Below, piece by piece: positions 7,793 to 15,354 of a DNA stretch of 64,000 bases (within the stretch, counting starts at the first letter, position 1; every line of letters starts with the position of its first letter). The DNA lies in the NCBI GenBank assembly GCA_964652235.1, contig CAZZDK010000001.1, positions 62,001 to 126,000 on the forward strand. Reading direction: 5' to 3'. This DNA is from CAZZDK01 sp964652235 (lineage in GTDB: Bacteria > Pseudomonadota > Alphaproteobacteria > UBA9219). Made by a program: the position numbers and the translations under genes. The notes beneath the pieces were generated by a model. The model was not told where the DNA came from. It saw nothing but the letters and a program-made list of their open reading frames with translations, and ran no database searches.

Positions 7793-8641
7793 TCAACATT
7801 CCGGCAATTTGCAAAACGAGGCGATCCAGTCTCGCAGGGCTTCCCAGCTCTCCTTGTCCGGAGCGCTCAAAACCCCGCGTCCGTGGTCGGCGGGCGCGAA
7901 CGGTTCGCCGTTCCAATGGGCCGTGTAGCCGCCCGCCTCGGCATGAATCATGATTCCTGCGGCGTTGTCCCAGGGCGTGCAGGTGCAATACATACTGTGA
8001 AAATGGATCGGCTCCATTTTTTTCGAAAAATGAGGCTCGCGGACGACCAGACTCGCATATTCGTGGCAAGCCGAAAGCATACGGTGGAAATGCGGCCTCG
8101 GCGCCTCCGACGGGGCGCAGTAAATGTCAAAGGCATCGCCGATGCGCCGCCCGATCACGCCATACAGATTCTCAAGCCGATCCGGCGGCAAAACAGAACA
8201 TCTTCGCCCCTTATACCAGGCCCCAGCCCCCTTTTCCGCCGAAACAAACTCTTTTGAGGTCGGATCGTAAAGCCAGCCCGCAATGGTCTGATTTTGTTCC
8301 GCGAGGGCAACAATAACCCCATAAAGAGACTTTCCTTCCATAAAAAGCTTGGTTCCGTCCACCGGATCGATGATCCAAACGGGTGATTCGCTGAAAAAGT
8401 GCTCCAAAATGCCCGGATCGGCGGCGAAATTCTCTTCTCCTACCACTTTTGAACCGGGTAACAGGGCGGAAAGGCGCTTGGTAAGCTCGATTTCGGCCTC
8501 TTTGTCGGCGATTGTGACGGGGTCGTCTTCGCCCTTGAATTTGATTTCGCCCAGGCCGAGATGCTGAAACCGGGGAACGATGAGTTGATCGGCCACCTCG
8601 CGGATGATGGACTCCACGTCATCCATCTTAATCTTTAACAT
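7793..8641 (-). CDS. Inositol monophosphatase family protein
   Basis: Mg-dependent, lithium-sensitive-type phosphatase fold, 282 residues. Metal and substrate motifs are visible: GEEN (residues about 73-76), WIIDPVDGTKLF (about 91-102) and near the C-terminus WDNAAGIMIHAEAGG, the family's WDxAAG motif. A strong ribosome site GGGGAGGT sits six bases before ATG 8641, which decides the start against upstream in-frame codons. It overlaps the hflX stop by 14 bases and is the last gene of the coq10-HAD-hfq-hflX run. The substrate is uncertain (inositol phosphate, histidinol phosphate or another sugar phosphate). A second family member, SuhB-like, lies at 50283. Confidence 0.87.
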   Translation of the reverse strand: MLKIKMDDVESIIREVADQLIVPRFQHLGLGEIKFKGEDDPVTIADKEAEIELTKRLSALLPGSKVVGEENFAADPGILEHFFSESPVWIIDPVDGTKLFMEGKSLYGVIVALAEQNQTIAGWLYDPTSKEFVSAEKGAGAWYKGRRCSVLPPDRLENLYGVIGRRIGDAFDIYCAPSEAPRPHFHRMLSACHEYASLVVREPHFSKKMEPIHFHSMYCTCTPWDNAAGIMIHAEAGGYTAHWNGEPFAPADHGRGVLSAPDKESWEALRDWIASFCKLPEC

Positions 8642-10034
8642 GAGATACCTCCCCGAACTTACTGAGATACCTTCCAAAATCAGCACCGTCTAAGGCGACT
8701 TTCAGATGGGTCCGCGTCCGTTTGTCCTGTCTTTCGATGATCTGGCCGTGCCCGTAAAGCCAGGCCAGGGCCGCCCCTTCGGACAGAGGGATCTGAATAT
8801 CATAGATTCGCGCTCGCGCGGAAAGGTGATCTTCGATCAGGGACAAAAGGTCGTCGATCCCCTCGCCCGTCAGCGCCGAAACCGCGACCGCGCCGCCTCG
8901 CGCATCCTGCTTAAGCCCTTCAAGAGCAAACGCGTGTTGCCCGTCCCAGGAACGGCGGTGAGCGAAGGCCTTCAGCTGCCCTCGCTCGTCCGGCTCCAAA
9001 AGGTCGGCCTTGTTCATCACCTCGATGAGCCGCGTATCGTCGGAATCGATCCCCAGATCGGCCAAAACGCCCTCGACCGCCTCTTTTTGCATACCGGCCT
9101 CCGGATGCGTCACGTCCCGAACGTGCAGGATCAGGTCGGCGAACTGCACTTCTTCGAGCGTGGCGCGAAAGGCCTCGATCAGATGGGTGGGCAGATCGGA
9201 AATAAAGCCCACCGTATCGGACAGGATCGCCCGCCTGCCGCCCGGCAGCTTGAGTCCACGCATGGAAGGGTCGAGCGTGGCGAAAAGCATATCCTTCGCC
9301 AAAACCTCCGCGCCCGTCAGCCGATTGAAAAGGGTCGATTTGCCCGCGTTGGTATAGCCCACAAGCGCGATGGTCGGATGCTCGGCCCGCTCCCGCGCCT
9401 CGCGCTGAAGGCCGCGCGTGCGGCGCACTTGCTCCAGTTCGTCTTTCAGCTTGACGATGCGCTTGGTGATGAGGCGGCGATCGATTTCAAGCTGGGACTC
9501 GCCGGGGCCGCCCAGAAAGCCGAAACCGCCGCGCTGGCGCTCCAGGTGCGTCCAGGACCGAACCAGCCGCGATTTCTGGTAGCTCAGGGCCGCCAGCTCG
9601 ACCTGAAGCTGTCCTTCGCGCGTACGGGCGCGCTCGCCGAAAATTTCAAGGATCAGGCCCGTCCGGTCGATCACCTTGCAGTTCCAGGCTTTTTCCAAAT
9701 TGCGCTGCTGCACGGGAGAAAGAGCGTGATCGACCGCGGCGAGCGCGATTTGGTCGGCCTTGATGTGGGCGGCCCACTTCTCGACGATGCCGCTGCTGAA
9801 AAGCGCCGAAGCGGAAGGATGCGCGACGTTCACGACCTGCGCGTCCACCACCTGAAGCCGGATGGCCCGCGCCAGGCCCACCGCCTCGGCGAGCAGGGAA
9901 TCGGCCAGACGCGGCGAGGCCTCATCCGTCTTCAAGACGGGACGAAGAACGAGCGTTCTTTCGCCCTCGCGCGAGTCGCCGCTTTTCGTATCGGAACCGG
10001 TTTCTCTAGATTTATTCGCCAACTTCTTCGGCAC
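8628..10034 (-). CDS. hflX: Ribosome-associated GTPase HflX
   Basis: HflX is a heat-inducible GTPase that splits stalled 70S ribosomes. The 468-residue product has the N-terminal HflX domain with the Gly-rich GGFGFLGGPGESQLE linker and coiled coil. The G domain follows, with G1 GYTNAGKST near 207, G3 DTVGFI, G4 NKAD and G5-like SALTG. The start is GTG 10034, overlapping the hfq stop by 23 bases, with AAAGG upstream. The hfq-hflX order is conserved in many Proteobacteria. A C-terminal extension of about 70 residues after the G domain is also usual for the family. Confidence 0.96.
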   Translation of the reverse strand: MPKKLANKSRETGSDTKSGDSREGERTLVLRPVLKTDEASPRLADSLLAEAVGLARAIRLQVVDAQVVNVAHPSASALFSSGIVEKWAAHIKADQIALAAVDHALSPVQQRNLEKAWNCKVIDRTGLILEIFGERARTREGQLQVELAALSYQKSRLVRSWTHLERQRGGFGFLGGPGESQLEIDRRLITKRIVKLKDELEQVRRTRGLQREARERAEHPTIALVGYTNAGKSTLFNRLTGAEVLAKDMLFATLDPSMRGLKLPGGRRAILSDTVGFISDLPTHLIEAFRATLEEVQFADLILHVRDVTHPEAGMQKEAVEGVLADLGIDSDDTRLIEVMNKADLLEPDERGQLKAFAHRRSWDGQHAFALEGLKQDARGGAVAVSALTGEGIDDLLSLIEDHLSARARIYDIQIPLSEGAALAWLYGHGQIIERQDKRTRTHLKVALDGADFGRYLSKFGEVSHVKD

Positions 10035-10257
10035 CTTCGAACCTTTGCACCGGGACGCTCGGCATGACCGTCGAAACGGCGTGCTTGTACACGAGTTGCG
10101 CGTGCCCGTCGCGGCGCAGAAGAATGGAAAATTGATCGAACGAGGTTACCACGCCTTGAAGTTTAACGCCATTCACCAGAAAAACGGTCGAGGGGATTTT
10201 GTTCTTGCGGAGATGGTTCAAAAAAGCGTCCTGAAGCGGCTGGCGATTATCGGTCAT
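10012..10257 (-). CDS. hfq: RNA chaperone Hfq
   Basis: Hfq is the Sm-like hexameric chaperone that pairs small RNAs with mRNAs. The 81-residue product is a typical short alphaproteobacterial form. The Sm1 motif runs through VFLVNGVKLQGVVTSFDQF, with Gln8 and Phe42-type RNA contacts, and Sm2 is YKHAVSTVMP. The C-terminal tail is only about 12 residues. A perfect 9-bp hairpin (10265-10297) lies just upstream of the start, and its 3' arm carries the only weak ribosome-site sequence (ACGGGA). This would fit autoregulation at the translational level. hflX overlaps its 3' end. Confidence 0.97.
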   Translation of the reverse strand: MTDNRQPLQDAFLNHLRKNKIPSTVFLVNGVKLQGVVTSFDQFSILLRRDGHAQLVYKHAVSTVMPSVPVQRFEGAEEVGE

Positions 10258-10264
10258 GCGTGTT

Positions 10265-10297
10265 TTTCCCGTTGATAATGAAGGTCCTAACGGGAAA
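10265..10297 (-). promoter_or_regulatory. Hairpin covering the hfq leader
   Basis: TTTCCCGTT (read on the minus strand, 10297-10289) pairs perfectly with AACGGGAAA (10273-10265) across a 15-base loop. The 5' arm overlaps the stop codon of the HAD gene. The 3' arm ends eight bases before the hfq ATG and includes its weak ribosome-binding site. The hairpin is seen in the sequence; the regulatory role is inferred. Confidence 0.45.
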
Positions 10298-10937
10298 GAT
10301 TATAAAGCGCGGTTTTCATCGTATGACAATCGGAAAAGAAGGTCTTAACGCCAAATCGCTGCGCGGCGCGGGAATCGTGGATAAAAACAGGGGTTATTCC
10401 GGCGCGAACGGCGCATTCCAGGTCCGCATGGGTGTCGCCGACCAGCCAGATTTTCGAATCGTCCGCCTTCAGCCCCCCGGCGGAAAGCGCCAGATCCACC
10501 GGCTCGCGGGAGGGCTTGTCGCGGCTCGCCTCGCCCGCGCCGACCAGGCGGACGAAGAAACGGCCCCAGTTCAGATGAGCCGCCTCGGCGCGAAGATAAT
10601 CGCTTCTTTTGTTGCTGACGACGAAGAGCGGAATCTTTCTGTCGTTCAGGAATCCCAAAAGCCCTTCCGCGCCGGACATGGGAACAAGCCGCTCGCAATG
10701 AATGGCGGCGAAGTTTTTATAGTAAAGGTCCCGCGCCTTTTCCCAATCCTTGCCGAACCATTCCGGAAAACTCTCGCGCAAAGCGCGCACGCTTTTCACC
10801 CGCGCTTCGGCTTCGCTCCAGGTCTCAAGACCGAAAGCGGCGCGGACGGCGTTGAGGCTCTCCGCAATGACGGGGCCTGTGTTGACGAGCGTATTGTCCC
10901 AATCGAAGACAATCGCTTTGGGAAGAAGATTAATCAT
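10287..10937 (-). CDS. HAD superfamily hydrolase, phosphoglycolate phosphatase-like
   Basis: All four HAD motifs are present in this 216-residue protein: motif I FDWDNTLVNT (nucleophile Asp and acid/base Asp), motif II VVSNK, motif III lysine in SRDKPS and motif IV LVGDTHADLE. The helical cap between motifs I and II fits the Gph/PGP subgroup (C1 cap), whose members clear 2-phosphoglycolate; other phosphoesters are possible. ATG 10937 overlaps the coq10-type gene stop by eight bases (ATGATTAA). It lies upstream of hfq in the same direction, so it probably belongs to the same transcript. Confidence 0.85.
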   Translation of the reverse strand: MINLLPKAIVFDWDNTLVNTGPVIAESLNAVRAAFGLETWSEAEARVKSVRALRESFPEWFGKDWEKARDLYYKNFAAIHCERLVPMSGAEGLLGFLNDRKIPLFVVSNKRSDYLRAEAAHLNWGRFFVRLVGAGEASRDKPSREPVDLALSAGGLKADDSKIWLVGDTHADLECAVRAGITPVFIHDSRAAQRFGVKTFFSDCHTMKTALYNLSR

Positions 10938-11361
10938 AAAGCGCCCTCGCCCGTTTTTCGAAGGCGGCGGCCATTTTACGGAACGCCTTGTCAAAGAAAA
11001 CGTCGATCATAACGCCGATCAGCCGCGAACGCGGCGCGAAATCGACGAAAAAAGAAAGCTCGCAGCCGCCGTTTTCCGTTTCGGCGAACGTCCATTCGTT
11101 GCGCAGATGCGCCAAGGGGCCGCCGCCGTACTCGACGCGAATCGCGCGCGGCGCCTCGAAATTCACAATCGAGGTGAAGCGGTCCTGGAAAGCCTTTGTT
11201 CCGACGATCAAATCCGCTTTCATGGAGTCGCCGTTCCTTTCTTTTATCTCGCACCCCAGACACCAGGGCAGAAAGACGGGATAGCTCTCCACGTCCGCGA
11301 CCAGCGCGTACATCTGCGCGGGAGTATAAGGCACGCTTCGCTTTTCGAAATGGCGCGGCAT
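10930..11361 (-). CDS. Coq10/RatA-type START-domain protein (ubiquinone-binding)
   Basis: Small SRPBCC/START-fold protein of 143 residues. In mitochondria and alphaproteobacteria Coq10 binds ubiquinone and supports its use in respiration; the gammaproteobacterial homologue is called RatA. Typical features are the N-terminal PYTPAQMYALVADVESYPVFLPWC segment (helix with the YPxFxPWC motif), the basic strand around DRFTSIV and the C-terminal long helix. ATG 11361 starts the homology (MPRHFEKR); the open frame runs further upstream but contains no family sequence. It is the first gene of the minus-strand run to hfq-hflX. Confidence 0.87.
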   Translation of the reverse strand: MPRHFEKRSVPYTPAQMYALVADVESYPVFLPWCLGCEIKERNGDSMKADLIVGTKAFQDRFTSIVNFEAPRAIRVEYGGGPLAHLRNEWTFAETENGGCELSFFVDFAPRSRLIGVMIDVFFDKAFRKMAAAFEKRARALYD

Positions 11362-11446
11362 GAAAGACAACAAAATCCTTGCTGGCGAATGAAAGTCTGG
11401 GGCATGATCCTCGGGCTTGTCCCTTCTTGTCAACAAGAGTTCCTTC

Positions 11447-13054
11447 GTGGTTCCGTCCGAACGTCGTTTTAGCCGGTTTTTCCGTCTCTTCGCGCCTTTT
11501 CTTGCGATCATGCTTCTGCTTGGCTCCCCGATTCGGGCGGGGGAAAACAACTTGATCGAGAGCGCCCTGGCCAAAGGCGCCGTCAAACCGGAAGTCCGCC
11601 GCTTTTACGAAAGAAGAAACGCCGTCCCGGCCTGGGACAAGGCGGACGGCTCTTTCGTCGATTCCCTTCTGGCCTTCGAGCTTCGCCACGGCCTTGCCGA
11701 GGAGGGCGAAGGCGACGCGAAGGCCGCGCTCTTGAAAAACCTGATCGCGCAGAGCGACCCGAAAGAGGCCGCGCGTCTCGATATCCTCCTGACCGAATGG
11801 CTGATCGAAATCGCCCGCGCCATGCAGGGCGAGCGCGTAAACCTTTCCCACCTTTATCCCGGCTGGCATTTCTCGCGCCCTATCCGCGACATACCCATCG
11901 CCCTAGCCGAAGCGGACGGCGTGGACGGCGCTTTTCTTTTCCTGGATTCGCTCGCGCCGCAGACTGTGGCCTATGCGCGCCTTGCCGATGCGCTGGCCAC
12001 TTACCGCGCGCTGCGCCGCGAGCAAGGCGACCTACCGCGCGTGGAGTCCGGCCCCACGATCAAGCTGGGCATGAAAGGACCGCGCGTCGCGCAGGTCCGC
12101 GCGCGCCTCGCGGCGGAGGGGTACGCCCTTCCTTCCTGCCTTACGGAAGAGGACGCCTCTTTCTACGACGAGGCCTTGCGCCCGGCTATCGTCTCCTACC
12201 AGTCCCGCAACGGCCTTGAGGCCGACGGTAATATCGGCGCGTTGACGACCGCCGCGATGAACGTGCCTCTCGACAGGCGCATCGGCCAGATTCTGGCGAA
12301 CATGGAGCGTCTGCGGCACGTCCCCGACGATCTGCCGACCCGGCATATCCGCATCAACATCGCCGACGCTTCCGTCCGTTTCGTCGAAAACGGACGCAGC
12401 CTCTATCACGACGTCGTGATCGTCGGGCGACCCGACAGAAAGACGCCCTTTATCCAAAGCGCGATCCGAAGCATCATCTTCAATCCCTCCTGGCACGTAC
12501 CCGCCAAGATCGCGCGGAAAGACATTCTGCCCAAGCTGCGCAAGGACCCTCACTATCTGGAAAAGATGGGCTTCGTCATCAGCGGCAGCGCCGATGACCC
12601 GCAGCCCGAAACCATCGACTGGAACCTGATCGAGGAAAGCGAGTTCAATTTTCGTCTGCGCCAGTCGCCGGGCGATCTGAACAGCCTGGGACGCATCAAG
12701 TTCGACTTCGACAACGATTTCGCCGTCTATCTGCACGACACGTCGCATCCGGAATTGTTCGTCAAGCCTGTCCGTTTTCTAAGCTCCGGCTGCGTGCGGA
12801 TCAAAGAGCCGGTCCTTGTGGCGAGTCTGATCCTCTCCCGCAACGAGGGCGATTGGTCGCAGGCCGCCATAAGGGCCGAGATCGACAGGGGCAAAACCCG
12901 CTGGCTCAAGGTCGAAGACCCGGTGCCGCTTTTCATCTTTTACGACACGGTTTTCTTTCCGACGGCGGACGGACCGATTCATTTCAGAAAAGACGTTTAC
13001 AACTACGACCAGTTCCTCTTAGAGACGCTGGAGAAGAAGAAGAGAGAAATATAA
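11447..13054 (+). CDS. L,D-transpeptidase, YcbB/LdtD type
   Basis: Periplasmic enzyme that makes 3-3 cross-links in peptidoglycan. The product begins with a basic stretch and a hydrophobic signal segment (LFAPFLAIMLLLGSPIRAG). A YcbB N-domain follows, then a peptidoglycan-binding domain (LGMKGPRVAQVRARLAAEG), the catalytic YkuD domain and its capping loop. The active site reads YLHDTSHPELF and then RFLSSGCVRI, in which Cys is the nucleophile; the usual SHGC histidine is replaced by Ser (SSGC). The start is uncertain: GTG 11447 with AAGAG upstream is preferred over TTG 11417. The next gene is MepK-like, repeating the ycbB-ycbK neighbourhood of E. coli. Confidence 0.92.
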   Translation: MVPSERRFSRFFRLFAPFLAIMLLLGSPIRAGENNLIESALAKGAVKPEVRRFYERRNAVPAWDKADGSFVDSLLAFELRHGLAEEGEGDAKAALLKNLIAQSDPKEAARLDILLTEWLIEIARAMQGERVNLSHLYPGWHFSRPIRDIPIALAEADGVDGAFLFLDSLAPQTVAYARLADALATYRALRREQGDLPRVESGPTIKLGMKGPRVAQVRARLAAEGYALPSCLTEEDASFYDEALRPAIVSYQSRNGLEADGNIGALTTAAMNVPLDRRIGQILANMERLRHVPDDLPTRHIRINIADASVRFVENGRSLYHDVVIVGRPDRKTPFIQSAIRSIIFNPSWHVPAKIARKDILPKLRKDPHYLEKMGFVISGSADDPQPETIDWNLIEESEFNFRLRQSPGDLNSLGRIKFDFDNDFAVYLHDTSHPELFVKPVRFLSSGCVRIKEPVLVASLILSRNEGDWSQAAIRAEIDRGKTRWLKVEDPVPLFIFYDTVFFPTADGPIHFRKDVYNYDQFLLETLEKKKREI

Positions 13055-13109
13055 CCTTCTGAAAAGCCTCATTCGTTAACGCGAGCAGACTGAAAATAAC
13101 GCGCTTTTC

Positions 13110-13138
13110 TTGCGTAAAAGACTAAAAAGGCGTACAGT
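13110..13138 (+). promoter_or_regulatory. Candidate sigma-70 promoter for the MepK-like gene
   Basis: TTGCGT at 13110-13115, a 17-base spacer and TACAGT at 13133-13138 lie 46 bases before ATG 13184. This is a reasonable match by eye, with no experimental support. Confidence 0.35.
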
Positions 13139-13183
13139 CCGGCGCTTTTTACGAGGAAGGAAAAAGGTCTTTTCGTTCAGGTC

Positions 13184-13741
13184 ATGTCCGCATCGTTCGA
13201 TCCCTCCCGTCGCCGTTTTATGACGCTTGGTCTGGCAGTCGGCACCGCCTGTCTTATGGCGCGTCCGTCGCTGGCGCTTTCGCTTTCCGCGCCGCGCATG
13301 AAGGACATCGCCTTCCACAATCTGCACACGGACGAACGGCTTCATGTAACGTTCTGGAAAGACGGCGACTTCGACCGCGCCGCGCTGGGCAAGATCAACC
13401 ATATCCTGCGCGACTTCCGCACAGGAGATACCTATCCCATCGCGCCGAACCTGATCGACCTTTTGCACGATCTGCAATATCAGTTGAGGACGGACGTGCC
13501 GGTGGAGATTATTTCCGGCTACCGTTCGCCCAAGACGAACGCCATGCTCGCCGCCCAATCCGACGGCGTGGCCAAACAAAGCCTGCACACCAAGGGAATT
13601 GCGGCCGACATTCGCATGAGCGGCGTTTCGCTGCGCCGAATCCAGTCCGCCGCCCTTCTTATGCGGCGCGGCGGCGTGGGCTTTTACCCTAAATCCGATT
13701 TCGTCCATCTGGACGTGGGCCGCGTAAGGCGGTGGGGGTAG
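13184..13741 (+). CDS. MepK/YcbK-like peptidoglycan endopeptidase (peptidase M15, DUF882)
   Basis: Zinc peptidase of the DUF882 family, 185 residues; E. coli MepK cleaves the 3-3 cross-links that L,D-transpeptidases make. The N-terminus has a twin-arginine signal (SRRRFMTLG, then a hydrophobic stretch ending ARPSLA), so Tat export is predicted. The zinc motif is present: HTKGIAADI supplies the HxxxxAxD-type ligands and VHLDVG the last histidine, with SGYRSPKTN ahead of them as in the family. The L,D-transpeptidase gene lies 129 bases upstream, so writer and eraser of the same cross-link are side by side. Confidence 0.92.
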   Translation: MSASFDPSRRRFMTLGLAVGTACLMARPSLALSLSAPRMKDIAFHNLHTDERLHVTFWKDGDFDRAALGKINHILRDFRTGDTYPIAPNLIDLLHDLQYQLRTDVPVEIISGYRSPKTNAMLAAQSDGVAKQSLHTKGIAADIRMSGVSLRRIQSAALLMRRGGVGFYPKSDFVHLDVGRVRRWG

Positions 13742-13743
13742 CG

Positions 13744-13764
13744 GATATCGGATATCAGATATCA
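13744..13764. repeat. Triple heptamer GATATC(G/A)
   Basis: Three head-to-tail copies of GATATCG/GATATCA lie between the convergent stops of the MepK-like gene (13741) and der (13787). No clear terminator hairpin is seen in this 45-base gap. Confidence 0.6.
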
Positions 13765-13786
13765 GAACTTTTTCCGCTCATTTGTC

Positions 13787-15154
13787 TTACTTCCTCTTCC
13801 TCTCCTCATACGGATTTTCGCCCTTCTTCAAGATCCAGCGGATCGGAACGCCTTCGAACCCGAAGGTCCGGCGCAAGCCGTTCGTCAAGAACCGCAAGTA
13901 GCTTTCCGGCAGATCGGCCAGCTTGTTGCCCCACATCACGAACGTCGGCGGACGGCTTTTCATCTGCGTGACGTAGCGCGGCTTGACTCGGCGGCCTGAA
14001 ACGATGGGGGGCGGATGGTTTTCGATCATGCCCGCAAACCAGCGGTTAAGTTGGCCCGTTGAAACGCGCCTGTTCCAGGTCTCGTAAGTTTTTGTCACTT
14101 CCTTCATCAGCGCGTCGAGTCCCTGCTTCCTGAGCGCGGAAATCGGCACGACGGAAACGCCCGCAAGCTGCGCGAGCGAGGCTTCGATCTTCGCCCGTAT
14201 CATCTTGAGCGTGGCGGGCTTTTCCTTCGCTTCGTCCCATTTGTTGACGGCGATCACGAGCGCCCTGCCCTCTTCCGCGACGTGCTGGGCGATGACGTAG
14301 TCCTGCTTATCGAAGGGCTTGTCGGCGTCCAGCACGAGGATCACGACGTGCGCGAGGCGGATGGCGCGAAGCGTCTCCTGCACGCTGATTTTCTCCAGCC
14401 GCTCCTCCACGCGGGCGCGCCTGCGCATTCCGGCGGTATCGACGAGCCGGATCGGCTGGCCCCCATATTCCCAACCGACATGGATCGCATCGCGCGTCAG
14501 GCCAGGCTCCGGCCCGGTCAATAATCTTTCCTGTCCGACAAGGGCGTTGATGAGCGTGGACTTGCCCGCGTTCGGGCGCCCCGCCACGGCGATATGCAGG
14601 CGGCGCTCTTCGGAATCCTCGTCCGATTCTTCGTCCGGCGAGAACGCGCTTTGCGGCGCGCGAGGCTTAAGCGCCTCGTAAAGCTCGCCGAGTCCCTCGC
14701 CGTGCTTGGCGGAGAAAGCGATCACGTCGTCGAAGCCGAGCGCCAGCGCCTCATGAAACCCGATCGGCAGTTTCGGCCCCTCGCACTTGTTCACAAGAAC
14801 GATAATAGGCCTATCCGCCCTGCGGACTTCCCGAGCCACCGCCTTGTCCTCGTCCGTCAGGCCCTGCTGCCCGTCGATCATGAGGAGGATGACGTCCGAA
14901 CGTTCCAACGCCTCTTTCGTGCGGTCGGCGGTGCGGGCCGCCAGACTGCCCTTGGGGCGGGACTGTTCCAGCCCTGCCGTGTCGTAAAGCTTGAAGTGAA
15001 GATCGAAGAGATGCGCCGGGCCGTCGCGCCAGTCGCGCGTCACGCCGGGGCTGTCGTCGATGATGGCCATCGCCTTGCCGATCAAACGGTTGAACAAGGT
15101 CGATTTGCCGACATTGGGCCGACCCGCGATCACGATGGAGAAGTCTTTTTTCAT
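13787..15154 (-). CDS. der: Ribosome biogenesis GTPase Der
   Basis: Der (EngA) is the only known bacterial GTPase family with two tandem G domains; it is needed for 50S subunit maturation. The 455-residue product shows G1 GRPNVGKST near residue 10 and a second GRPNAGKST near 200. Each is followed by DTAG (LYDTAGLEQ and LVDTAGMRR) and by NKCE or NKWD. The KH-like C-terminal domain ends in a basic tail, NPYEERKRK. ATG 15154 is used; the codon before it is TTG. It is the third gene of the yfgM-bamB-der operon, separated from bamB by 200 bases. Confidence 0.97.
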   Translation of the reverse strand: MKKDFSIVIAGRPNVGKSTLFNRLIGKAMAIIDDSPGVTRDWRDGPAHLFDLHFKLYDTAGLEQSRPKGSLAARTADRTKEALERSDVILLMIDGQQGLTDEDKAVAREVRRADRPIIVLVNKCEGPKLPIGFHEALALGFDDVIAFSAKHGEGLGELYEALKPRAPQSAFSPDEESDEDSEERRLHIAVAGRPNAGKSTLINALVGQERLLTGPEPGLTRDAIHVGWEYGGQPIRLVDTAGMRRRARVEERLEKISVQETLRAIRLAHVVILVLDADKPFDKQDYVIAQHVAEEGRALVIAVNKWDEAKEKPATLKMIRAKIEASLAQLAGVSVVPISALRKQGLDALMKEVTKTYETWNRRVSTGQLNRWFAGMIENHPPPIVSGRRVKPRYVTQMKSRPPTFVMWGNKLADLPESYLRFLTNGLRRTFGFEGVPIRWILKKGENPYEERKRK

Positions 15155-15214
15155 CAACCAAATCCCTAATTTCGTGGCTTTCTATACCACAAAATCCGGA
15201 TTTGAAAGGAAAAG

Positions 15215-15300
15215 GGAGAAGAATATCGGCGCCGTTCAGGCGTTTCGGAACAAAAGGCGTGACGCGAGGAACCCCACAGATCATTTCCCCGCGCCACACC
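15215..15300. other. bamB-der spacer with fragments of the family II repeat
   Basis: The 200-base gap between bamB and der contains GCCGTTCAGGCGTTT, close to the 3' block of the dispersed element at 5144-5282, and GGAACAAAAGG, close to part of its core, followed by GACGCGAGGA. It may be a decayed copy, but the match is short. I see no open reading frame. Confidence 0.3.
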
Positions 15301-15354
15301 CGGCCCCTTACACGAAATACCGGGGTACTTCCTGCGGCGTTTAGGGAAAGAAAA

